This document shows, piece after piece, positions 1 to 5,381 of a DNA stretch of 6,000 nucleotides. Under the pieces are notes generated by a model. It saw only the letters and a list, made by a program, of their open reading frames with translations. It was not told the DNA's origin and did no database searches. Made by a program: the position numbers and the translations under genes. This DNA is from a bacterium (GTDB lineage: Bacteria; Hydrogenedentota; Hydrogenedentia; Hydrogenedentiales; SLHB01), in contig JAAEQP010001716.1 of assembly GCA_024231375.1 (NCBI GenBank), forward strand, positions 1-6,000, in the 5' to 3' direction. Position 1 is the first letter of the stretch. Each line of letters opens with the position of its first letter.

Positions 1-186
1 CCCTTCGACCGCATCAAGGAACAGATGGCGATCCAGTCGGAAGTGGCCGACAAACTCATCTGCTTCATCTACCAGGGCGCCATGAACCGAAAGACCGACT
101 TGGTCGACATCGGACACTCCTCGACGCAACGTCTCTACGACGAGTACTGCGCCTATCTGCGCGAGTTGGGAGGATCCCCAGCCTGA
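1..186 (+). CDS. C-terminal end of a possible DUF4434-type (glycosidase-like) protein, partial
   Basis: The frame is open from base 1 and ends at TGA 184-186, leaving 61 residues; the start lies outside the window. The visible part contains ADKLICFIYQGAMN (about residues 17-30) and later LYDEYCAYLRELG near the end. From memory this resembles the C-terminal end of DUF4434-type TIM-barrel proteins, in which a strand with an 'ICF' core is followed by a helix of the 'LY..Y..YL' kind. Those proteins are thought to be related to glycoside hydrolases, but I see no catalytic residue in this fragment. That it is a real gene end is well supported by the protein-like composition and the abrupt change to repeat-rich DNA after the stop. 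The family assignment is tentative, and any (beta/alpha)8-barrel hydrolase is an alternative. Confidence 0.6.
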   Translation, partial: PFDRIKEQMAIQSEVADKLICFIYQGAMNRKTDLVDIGHSSTQRLYDEYCAYLRELGGSPA

Positions 187-222
187 CGCGGGGAGTCCTT
201 GGCGCAACATGGCGGCGGTCAA

Positions 223-246
223 ACGGAAGGGATGCCCCCTTTCCGT
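223..246 (+). terminator. Stem-loop after the first gene, possible terminator
   Basis: Arms ACGGAA (223-228) and TTCCGT (241-246) pair perfectly. The stem extends inward by a G-T pair and two G-C pairs, closing a six-base loop at 232-237. It begins 36 bases after the stop codon. No T-run follows, so intrinsic termination is plausible but not assured. The right arm overlaps the start of the next repeat. Confidence 0.4.
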
Positions 247-321
247 CATCCTGAACTGCGAGGTGCTTCGCTTGGAATGACGCAAAGGCAAGGATCGGGC
301 GCACAGCCGTGCGAGGATGAC
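245..321. repeat. GTCATCCT/AGGATGAC inverted-repeat element
   Basis: GTCATCCT at 245-252 is the exact reverse complement of AGGATGAC at 314-321, bounding a 77-bp unit. Inside, CGCAC (300-304) and GTGCG (309-313) form a five-base-pair hairpin around AGCC. Read on the minus strand, the left part gives GTCATTCCAAGCGAAGC followed by CTCGCAGTTCAGGATGAC. This closely resembles the 'GTCATTCCGAGCG..GCGAGGAATC' type of dispersed intergenic repeat that I recall from many environmental genomes. No function is visible. Confidence 0.55.
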
Positions 322-348
322 CGGCAGAGACGCCGCCCCCACCGAAGA
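321..348 (+). repeat. Compact hairpin repeat, loop AGAGAC
   Basis: Arms CGGC (322-325) and GCCG (332-335) close the loop AGAGAC and are followed by CCCACC and then GAAGAG (343-348 region). The loop is one base from that of the copy at 2731-2755, and the flank CCACCGAAGAG matches the CTACCGAAGAG after the copy at 5443-5467. The element is degenerate (short stem, T lost from the tail). GCCGCC (332-337) can alternatively pair with GGCGGC (349-354), which also pairs with GCCGCC (356-361). Confidence 0.45.
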
Positions 349-362
349 GGCGGCTGCCGCCA

Positions 363-387
363 GGGCACGCAGAAGCGTGCCCCTACC
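363..387 (+). repeat. Compact hairpin repeat with CCCTACC tail, loop AGAA
   Basis: Arms GGGCACGC (363-370) and GCGTGCCC (375-382) are perfectly complementary over eight base pairs around the tetraloop AGAA. The 3' arm runs directly into CTACC, giving the conserved heptamer CCCTACC at 381-387. This is one of the cleanest members of the family found in all three larger spacers. There is no T-run, so it is probably not a simple terminator. Confidence 0.7.
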
Positions 388-475
388 ACGCGACCACTCT
401 TCTCACGAAGTTCCCGCAATGCAGGCCAGGTTCCCGTGGTAGCGCGCCGCCACCATGTTGCCGCCCGCTGATGTA

Positions 476-526
476 GCGAGAATGGTGCGTGCTCGTTGGC
501 CTCTGGCCCGCCTCGACACACCCTAC
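476..526 (+). repeat. Long nested hairpin repeat, copy A
   Basis: This 51-bp unit begins GCGAG, contains ATGGTGCGTGCTCG and ends CCCTAC. It aligns with the unit at 2622-2678. The outer arms GGTGCGT (484-490) and ACACACC (516-522) pair with one C/A mismatch. The inner arms GGCC (498-501) and GGCC (505-508) close the loop TCT. The inner stem differs from that of the other copy at both partners of one base pair, so pairing is kept. Confidence 0.65.
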
Positions 527-572
527 AACACTGCTCATTCGGGGGACACGTAGTCGCGCCGGGGCACGGCGC

Positions 573-600
573 TTGCGCATGCGAAACGCTGTGCTATACT
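573..600 (+). promoter_or_regulatory. Sigma70-type extended -10 promoter for the FRG-domain gene
   Basis: TATACT at 595-600 differs from the -10 consensus at one base and is preceded by TGC (592-594), an extended -10 element. TTGCGC at 573-578 is a weak -35 with a 16-base spacer. Transcription from about 607 would leave a leader of about 128 bases before the ATG at 735. CGCATGCG (576-583), part of a near-perfect 14-base palindrome at 573-586, sits between the -35 and -10 boxes and could be an operator. A GCGCC/GGCGC pair (556-560, 568-572) lies just upstream. All of this is inferred from sequence. Confidence 0.5.
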
Positions 601-643
601 TGTTTCTTCAAGGGCAGAGTACTCGTGCAGCGGGGCCATAAGA

Positions 644-694
644 GTCGGCGTCTACGCCGGGCTTCGCGAGGTATGCCGGGCTTCTCTGGGGTAC
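644..694 (+). repeat. Degenerate hairpin repeat plus 19-base direct repeat in the FRG leader
   Basis: CGGCG (646-650) and CGCCG (655-659) pair around TCTA, recalling the GTCGGC-type stem at 2731-2750 but without the CCCTACC tail. GCCGGGCTTC occurs at 656-665 and again at 675-684, each followed within a few bases by GGTA, giving two units 19 bases apart. Both lie in the predicted 5' leader of the FRG gene. Confidence 0.4.
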
Positions 695-734
695 AACCGA
701 CATTGGCAGCCACGACGTGGTTGGAGAATGAACG

Positions 735-1475
735 ATGGCTTCCTATCGAGAGATATCTATCGAGAGCATCGGCGCCTTCACGCGATTCGTTGAGGCTGAG
801 TGCGACACGGAACTTGTTCTCTTCCGCGGACAGCGCCGCGACGAACCTCTTATTCCGAAATTGGGCCGGCTCGCATTCGGGGTGACACTCCTTGAGGCAG
901 AGGGCCGGATGTTCAAGGAATTCAAGCGGCGGGCCGTTCCCTTCATCCAGACCCAGCCCAAGACGTCGTGGGACTGGCTGGCACTTGCGCAGCACCATGG
1001 CATGTCGACGCGTCTCTTGGATTGGAGTCTGAACCCCCTCTGCGCGCTCTGGTTCGCTGTGAATCGACCTCCCGCGAGGAACGACGAAGGGGAACCCGAG
1101 CCCGGTGTTGTATGGACCTTCTTCGCCAAGTCGACCGATTTCGTGACCCCGTCTCCGAGTATCAAACCCTTCAGCGTCACGAAGACGCGAGTCTTCCAGC
1201 CAAGGCACATATCGGAACGGATCATCTCACAATCGGGCCTGTTCACGATACACAGGTACATGGAGGACAAGGACCGTTTCATCCCCTTTGAGAAGAACAG
1301 GAGCTACTCGCGGCGACTCGTCAAACTGACGGTCCCGCCGGAAGCCTTCTCTTCACTTCGTTATCACCTCGACAGATTCAATGTGAACGCTGGGGCAATG
1401 TTCCCCGGCATCGATGGCATCTGCGGGCATGTGGAGTGGCAGCATTCACTCCTCGAGGACGAGACTGAAGGGTAG
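735..1475 (+). CDS. FRG-domain protein
   Basis: The 246-residue product matches the FRG domain (Pfam PF08867) over nearly its whole length. FRGQ lies at residues 30-33, followed by an acidic/basic helix (about 53-67). The signature QHHGMSTRLLDWS is at 86-98, with NPLCALWFA at 100-108. RIISQSGLFTIH (162-173) and a closing MFPGIDGI (212-219) complete the usual order. No signal peptide or membrane segment is seen, so it is probably cytoplasmic. The family is widespread in bacteria and phage-related regions, and its biochemical role is not established to my knowledge. GGAG at 723-726, eight bases before the ATG, supports this start. The gene prefers C-ending codons, unlike the G-ending codons of the next gene, and is flanked by repeats with no functional partner, which suggests a mobile or accessory gene. 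The identification is firm; the function is unknown. Confidence 0.88.
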   Translation: MASYREISIESIGAFTRFVEAECDTELVLFRGQRRDEPLIPKLGRLAFGVTLLEAEGRMFKEFKRRAVPFIQTQPKTSWDWLALAQHHGMSTRLLDWSLNPLCALWFAVNRPPARNDEGEPEPGVVWTFFAKSTDFVTPSPSIKPFSVTKTRVFQPRHISERIISQSGLFTIHRYMEDKDRFIPFEKNRSYSRRLVKLTVPPEAFSSLRYHLDRFNVNAGAMFPGIDGICGHVEWQHSLLEDETEG

Positions 1476-1485
1476 CTGCCAACAG

Positions 1486-1513
1486 AACCTCCGGCACGAC
1501 ACCGGGCCGGGTT
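1486..1513 (+). terminator. Weak stem-loop after the FRG gene
   Basis: CCGGC (1491-1495) pairs with GCCGG (1506-1510), extended by AAC (1486-1488) with GTT (1511-1513) across a two-base bulge. T-rich DNA (TTTGCTCTT) begins at 1512. It lies ten bases after the stop codon. The stem is short and bulged, so this is only a candidate intrinsic terminator. Confidence 0.3.
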
Positions 1514-1598
1514 TGCTCTTACGCCTCTACCCCCTTCCCCCAATTGCCCCGCCATCCCTGCATCTGCCACAATGTGCGGCATGACACAGGAACATGAT

Positions 1599-2537
1599 AT
1601 GACGCGGTTCAATCGGGTGGCGTTGGTGTTGGAGAAGGTGCTGGGGCTGCTGTTTGTTGCGGCGGCCGTGCCTAAGGCGTTGGATCTGCCGTCGTTTGTG
1701 ATTCAGATCGCGTATTACCGGGTGTTGCCGGGGCCGATGTGGTGGTCTGTGGCGGCGGCGGGATCGGTGATGTGGGAAACGGTGTTGGGCGGCGCGATGG
1801 TGGCGGGGGTCCGGATGCGGGGCTGGACGTTGCTGGCGACGTTGGGGACGTTGCTGGGGTTCACGGGTCTCATTGCGTATAGCTGGGCGTATCACGATCT
1901 GGCGGATTGCGGGTGCTTCGGCAAGGTGCTCCCGATGGGGCCGGGCGCGTCGATTGCGAAGAACGTGGTGATGATGCTGATGGGCGCGGTGGCGTGGGCG
2001 GGGATGCGGCATTTGGGCAAGGGCAAATCGCTGTCGCGTGTGCGATTGGCGGTGATGGTGGTGTGTCTGGCGGTGGTGGGCGCGGGTGTGGCGTTGGGCG
2101 ACAACGATGCGTTCTTCCATCCACCGGAGTATGACGCGGCACAGCCGTTCGCGGGATTCGTGACGGACTATGAGGGAGAGCACTACGATCTCGCCGAAGG
2201 CGAGTACCTTGCGGTGGTGATGTCAGCCGGGTGCGACGACTGCAAGGCGTCGGTCGAGGTGTTGAACGAGATTGCGCTGATTCCTGAATTGATGCCGGTG
2301 GTGGGGCTGTTGTACGGAGATGAGGAGGCAGGGGAACTGGACGATTTCCGCGACGAAACGCAACCGTTCTTTCCGACGATCCCCATTGACGGAACCACGT
2401 TTTTCCGGTTGATTGAGGAGGAGCCGCCGCGGTTCTATGTGGTGCGGGACGGGGTGTCGTTGCGGGATGTGGAGACGTTGGAGCCTGACGTGGATATGTT
2501 GTTGGAGCTGATTCTGTTTGAGGATGAGGCTGAGTAG
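1599..2537 (+). CDS. MauE/DoxX-type membrane protein fused to a thioredoxin-like domain
   Basis: I prefer the ATG at 1599 (312 residues) because AGGAA lies just before it with normal spacing; in-frame ATGs at 1572 and 1581 would add up to nine residues and lack such a site. Hydrophobic segments lie at about residues 7-29, 45-71, 76-98, 118-136 and 149-167. DCGCFG (103-108), after the third segment, is the hallmark of MauE/DoxX-like redox membrane proteins. The C-terminal 140 residues look like a thioredoxin fold: a strand before SAGCDDCK with cysteines 212 and 215, and PPRFYVVRDG (about 256-265) at the usual cis-proline loop. If the N-terminus is inside, five segments put both the DCGC pair and the CDDC pair on the outer side, where they could exchange electrons. 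The likely role is thiol-disulfide exchange for envelope proteins; the partner is unknown. The first two thirds is strongly G-rich on the coding strand, with TTG, GTG, GCG and GGG codons. Confidence 0.8.
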   Translation: MTRFNRVALVLEKVLGLLFVAAAVPKALDLPSFVIQIAYYRVLPGPMWWSVAAAGSVMWETVLGGAMVAGVRMRGWTLLATLGTLLGFTGLIAYSWAYHDLADCGCFGKVLPMGPGASIAKNVVMMLMGAVAWAGMRHLGKGKSLSRVRLAVMVVCLAVVGAGVALGDNDAFFHPPEYDAAQPFAGFVTDYEGEHYDLAEGEYLAVVMSAGCDDCKASVEVLNEIALIPELMPVVGLLYGDEEAGELDDFRDETQPFFPTIPIDGTTFFRLIEEEPPRFYVVRDGVSLRDVETLEPDVDMLLELILFEDEAE

Positions 2538-2580
2538 TCGGTGCGCGGGTCTTTGGAGACCTTCGGTCGCAAGAGTGGCG

Positions 2581-2611
2581 CGGTCGGAGCGCGGCCAGGA
2601 GGCCGCGACCG
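2581..2611 (+). repeat. Hairpin repeat with GGCC arms, loop AGGA
   Basis: GCGGCC (2591-2596) and GGCCGC (2601-2606) pair around AGGA. CGGTC (2581-2585) and GACCG (2607-2611) extend the stem across a five-base bulge. It lies about 40 bases after the MauE-type gene's stop and has no T-run or CCCTACC tail. The GC-rich stem and A/G-only loop resemble the compact hairpins elsewhere in the window. It might aid termination. Confidence 0.5.
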
Positions 2612-2621
2612 GCCACAACAT

Positions 2622-2678
2622 GCGAGAAAAGATGGTGCGTGCTCGCTTGGTCTTCGACCTTCGTTCGACGCACCCTAC
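2622..2678 (+). repeat. Long nested hairpin repeat, copy B
   Basis: This unit begins GCGAG, contains ATGGTGCGTGCTCG and ends CCCTAC, like the copy at 476-526. The outer arms GGTGCGT (2634-2640) and ACGCACC (2668-2674) are perfectly complementary. The inner arms GGTC (2649-2652) and GACC (2656-2659) close the loop TTC. The tail is followed by GAAGAG, as after the compact copy at 5443-5467. It lies between convergent genes. Confidence 0.7.
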
Positions 2679-2730
2679 GAAGAGCGTGGCAGGTGCGGCG
2701 GACAAGCGCGTTGGAGAGGGTGAAGAAGAT

Positions 2731-2755
2731 GGTCGGCAGATACGCCGACCCTACC
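2731..2755 (+). repeat. Compact hairpin repeat with CCCTACC tail, loop AGATAC
   Basis: Arms GGTCGGC (2731-2737) and GCCGACC (2744-2750) pair perfectly over seven bases around AGATAC. The 3' arm runs into CTACC, giving CCCTACC at 2749-2755. It lies 37 bases from the stop codon of the convergent minus-strand gene. Confidence 0.7.
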
Positions 2756-2791
2756 GCTTGAGATGGATGCGACTGAGGAGTGCGGATAGTC

Positions 2792-3868
2792 TTACCGGTA
2801 GGCAATCTCGGCGGAGAGGTCAAGGTAGCGTTTTAGAGCGTCGGGCGGGACGTTGAAGGGGATGTGGTTTCCGACGCACATCATGTAGCCGCCGGACATT
2901 TTCCCTGTTTCGGTCATGGTTTCCACCATGGCGCGGATCTCGTCCGGGTCGTTGCGCATGAGGACGCGGTTGTCGCCTTCGCCTGCGATGAAGCAGTTGT
3001 CGTATTTGCGCGCGATGGTTCTGTAGTCGGTGAAGGGCTCGCTGATAATCCCGCGTGCGCCACAGGCCATGACGTCGTCCGCAAAGGCGTCGACACACCC
3101 ATCGACCATGAAGATGACCTCTTTGCCGGCGTCCTTCACAAAGCCCCAGAACTCCTCGTACCGAGGGAAGATGTACTTGCGCATCCATTCGGGACTGCAG
3201 ACGGGGCCTGAGGACAGGACAATATCGTCGTGGGATACGACGAAGTTGATAGGTAGTCGGGCGAAGGCTCGGAAGACGCGGCGGTTGATCTCGGCGAATT
3301 CGTCCATGATGCGTTCGAATTTCGGATCGAGGCAGATGGACAGGAAGTTTTCGTAGCCGAAGGTCAACATGGGCCACATGAACATGGTGTTGTAGAAGCC
3401 GACGGACGCTGTGGAGCCTTCGGGAGCGGCGTCGCCCCATTCGGCCGGGTAGTTCTTCCGGAGACGCTCGTAGATGACGTCTTCGCTGCTGTAGTCACCG
3501 TCCACGACGACGTTCCATCCTGTGAAGTCGCCTTGTTCCAAGGGACTGAAGGATAACATGTCGTCGTAGCTTGAGAATCGTTTGGCGGCCTCCTCTTGCT
3601 GCCAGTCGTCGCGATAGGCGTCTCCCCATCGCCCCTTGCCTTTGTCATCCTGCTGATCGGGCCGGGGACGCGGGTCGTCTGCCTCCGGCACGGGGAGGTT
3701 GAGTTGGGGATAGGACTCCTGAAGCTTCAGCCGGCAGAGCCGGGGATGATCGTAGTAGTCAATGCCCGTGAGAAAGGTTTCAGCGTCGGGGTTGGAACAG
3801 TGCTCCCAGTGGGCGATCTTCTTCGGGCCGAGGCCCATGTAGCTTTGGTATACCGGGTCATGGTTCAT
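2792..3868 (-). CDS. Uroporphyrinogen decarboxylase (URO-D) superfamily protein
   Basis: This 358-residue protein, normal length for the superfamily, has features of the URO-D/cobalamin-methyltransferase TIM barrel. These are an N-terminal SNPDAETFLTGIDYYDHPR stretch (25-43), SHDDI (212-216) before GPVCSPEWMRKYIFPRYEEF (221-240), VIFMVDGCVDAF (251-262) and the closing VGNHIPFNVPPDALKRYLD (332-350). In zinc-dependent methyltransferases such as MtaA, a His-x-Cys pair sits on the strand that here reads FMVDG; by my alignment those positions are Met254 and Asp256. It therefore does not look like a standard zinc methyltransferase, and the substrate is unknown. It is unlikely to be the heme enzyme HemE, since the usual HemE N-terminal motifs are absent. 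GAGAGG (3878-3883, read on the minus strand) lies nine bases before the ATG. The ceramidase-like gene is 115 bases upstream on the same strand, so co-transcription is possible. Confidence 0.82.
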   Translation of the reverse strand: MNHDPVYQSYMGLGPKKIAHWEHCSNPDAETFLTGIDYYDHPRLCRLKLQESYPQLNLPVPEADDPRPRPDQQDDKGKGRWGDAYRDDWQQEEAAKRFSSYDDMLSFSPLEQGDFTGWNVVVDGDYSSEDVIYERLRKNYPAEWGDAAPEGSTASVGFYNTMFMWPMLTFGYENFLSICLDPKFERIMDEFAEINRRVFRAFARLPINFVVSHDDIVLSSGPVCSPEWMRKYIFPRYEEFWGFVKDAGKEVIFMVDGCVDAFADDVMACGARGIISEPFTDYRTIARKYDNCFIAGEGDNRVLMRNDPDEIRAMVETMTETGKMSGGYMMCVGNHIPFNVPPDALKRYLDLSAEIAYR

Positions 3869-3983
3869 AGCGGGGCGCCTCTCTTCGTGATGGGCGGTTC
3901 ACGTGTTCGTGGAAGCTTACCGGTTGGATTGGGCGTGGTCAATTGCCGGCACAATCCCGGTCATTCGGGGATGGCGGACTCCA

Positions 3984-5261
3984 CTACTCGCATTGGCGGA
4001 TGGCGGTGTCGGTGATGCGCTCCCCCACTCCGGGTTGGAAGGGGAACCAGCCTCGCAGGTGGCATGCGTCGGTGGTGGGGTACACGAACCGGTCGTCGCC
4101 ATAGGCGTCGCGTGTTGGCAGGTAGCCGACCCATTCGTTGGCGTAGCCTGCGATGAAGGTGACGCCATCGGTAGGTGCGTCGAGGATGCGTTGCCCCAAG
4201 GACATGAAGAGTTCGCCGGGGATGCCGGCAATGCGGGCCGGACCGATGTGGAAGGTCTGCACCTCGGCAGGGTACGTCAGTGGCGCGTCGCCGGGGTGCG
4301 TGTCCAACAGTTTCTGGCACACGCCGGCGCGCACGCGGGCCATGGCTCGTTCAGGGTAGGGGCGGTCTACGTCGTTCACGGCAGCGCGATAGGTGTCGCG
4401 TTGGTCCGCCAGGTCGGCCGGGGGCATGACGTGCGCGGGCAGGCGGTCGGTCTCGCGTACGCAACGGATTGGCGCCGGATCCTGCACGGGCTGCGCCTGA
4501 TCGGCGATCGCCAGCGCGGCATCGGCCACGCGGCGGCCAGTGCGTTCGATGACGGTTGCGTCCACGTCCGCGCCGAACTGTCGCTCGATGGGGTTGAGCG
4601 TGCCGCAGGATCCTTGGACGAGCACGCCCACGGCGCCGGGAAGCGCGTGCTCGATGGCGCGTTCCATGGCGCCGGGCCAACCGCCGCTGACGAGTGTGTT
4701 TTCGCGGCTGAAGACGACAGCGTGGGCCGAATGGTTCACGAGCAGGGCGCGGACCTTGTTGTCGGTTTTGAACTGCAGGATGCGCAGTTCCGCATCGACG
4801 GGACCGCCCCCGGTGTGTCGGTCGCATCCCACGGGTTCGATAGGGCCGCGCGCCATGCTGAAGGTGGCGGGTCGGGCGTCGCGCATGGCGGCTTGCGCGA
4901 GATCGGCCCACACGTAGGGCAGATGATCCCAGTAGAGGGAGTCGGGTACGCCACATCCGTACAACCGCAACGTGGCGGGACCGCTGTGGGTGTGGGTGGC
5001 GGTCAGCATGACGGAGTCGTGTGCCAATCCCAGGCGTTCCAGGCACAGGTCGCGCGTCTTATCGGTCAGTTCACGGTCGACGCCGACGAGATCGTTGCCG
5101 ATGAACAGGGCCCGATCATCGCCGGATTCGAGGTACACGGCGCGGGCACGCAGAGGATCGAGCACGCCGGTGCAGGCGCGTTGCAGGTAGTAGCCGTACC
5201 CGCACAGTTCCGCGCCGATGGGGGGCGTGATGTCTGTGGATGCGACACCGACTTGCAGCAT
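3984..5261 (-). CDS. Neutral/alkaline ceramidase-like hydrolase (N-terminal domain type)
   Basis: The 425-residue protein matches the neutral/alkaline non-lysosomal ceramidase N-terminal domain (Pfam PF04734). It opens with ASTDITPPIG (7-16), then has TATHTHSGP (87-95), NHSAHAV (176-182), GSCGTLNP (217-224), GIPGELF (346-352) and GYANEWVGYLP (372-382). By family analogy His92, His180 and Glu350 are likely zinc ligands. The segment that carries the nucleophilic serine in true ceramidases (GDVSPN type) reads CGTLNP here, so ceramide amidase activity is doubtful; the substrate may be another amide or ester. There is no signal peptide and the C-terminal immunoglobulin-like domain of larger ceramidases is missing, so the enzyme appears to be cytoplasmic. 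AGGGAG eight bases before the ATG supports the start. A palindrome and candidate promoter lie about 40-65 bases upstream. The URO-D-like gene follows on the same strand. Confidence 0.85.
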   Translation of the reverse strand: MLQVGVASTDITPPIGAELCGYGYYLQRACTGVLDPLRARAVYLESGDDRALFIGNDLVGVDRELTDKTRDLCLERLGLAHDSVMLTATHTHSGPATLRLYGCGVPDSLYWDHLPYVWADLAQAAMRDARPATFSMARGPIEPVGCDRHTGGGPVDAELRILQFKTDNKVRALLVNHSAHAVVFSRENTLVSGGWPGAMERAIEHALPGAVGVLVQGSCGTLNPIERQFGADVDATVIERTGRRVADAALAIADQAQPVQDPAPIRCVRETDRLPAHVMPPADLADQRDTYRAAVNDVDRPYPERAMARVRAGVCQKLLDTHPGDAPLTYPAEVQTFHIGPARIAGIPGELFMSLGQRILDAPTDGVTFIAGYANEWVGYLPTRDAYGDDRFVYPTTDACHLRGWFPFQPGVGERITDTAIRQCE

Positions 5262-5296
5262 GGGGTTGTCTCCCTGGTTTCGGCACTGGTGGCGCT

Positions 5297-5327
5297 ATCG
5301 TAGCACATTGCCCCGACGCGTCGGGGC
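5297..5327 (-). promoter_or_regulatory. Candidate promoter overlapped by an 18-bp perfect palindrome
   Basis: GCCCCGACGCGTCGGGGC at 5310-5327 is a perfect palindrome. On the minus strand, TACGAT (5297-5302) with TGC just upstream (5303-5305) makes a fair extended -10 box for the ceramidase-like gene, about 35 bases before its ATG. The matching -35 position (about 5320-5325) falls inside the palindrome, as expected for a repressor operator. As RNA it could also fold into a seven-base-pair hairpin around CGCG. The palindrome is certain; the promoter is an inference. Confidence 0.45.
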
Positions 5328-5381
5328 TCGGGTCCGCGCCCCCGCGTATACACTTGGGAGCCTCAGCACACCGCAGAACCC

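Larger units (their letters stand above)
187..734. other. Gene-free spacer filled with dispersed repeats
   Basis: I find no convincing gene in these roughly 550 bases; the open frames on both strands have repeat-like, Arg/Pro/His-rich translations and no recognisable motif. The spacer holds, in order: a stem-loop just after the upstream stop, a GTCATCCT/AGGATGAC inverted-repeat element, two compact hairpins with CCCACC or CCCTACC tails, a long nested hairpin, a promoter for the next gene and a short 19-base direct repeat. Bases 388-475 between the repeats show weak inverted symmetry (TGGT at 437-440 with ACCA at 452-455) and may be a decayed repeat. Confidence 0.7.

Noticed and set aside
363..387. 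CRISPR-like or terminator reading of the compact hairpins
   Set aside because: Copies are not regularly spaced and stems vary, so there is no CRISPR array. They lack T-runs and some lie upstream of genes or in opposite orientations, so they are not simple intrinsic terminators.
496..885. 129-residue open frame on the plus strand
   Set aside because: It reads through repeat DNA and then into the FRG gene in a different frame; no motif or ribosome binding site supports it.
594..1208. 204-residue open frame on the minus strand
   Set aside because: It is antisense to the FRG gene, which has a recognised domain, and it also crosses the FRG promoter region.
1527..2183. 218-residue open frame on the minus strand
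   Set aside because: Its His/Arg/Gln-rich translation is the mirror of the G-rich MauE coding strand and has no start signal or motif.
1870..2823. 317-residue open frame on the minus strand
   Set aside because: It lies opposite the MauE-thioredoxin gene and runs through the spacer repeats. The translation is Pro/Arg/Ser/Thr-rich and low in complexity.
3903..5303. 466-residue open frame on the plus strand
   Set aside because: It is antisense to the ceramidase-like gene, whose minus-strand frame carries clear family motifs, a ribosome binding site and protein-like composition. The plus-strand translation is Gly/Ala/Val/His-rich with no motif, as expected for a GC-rich shadow.
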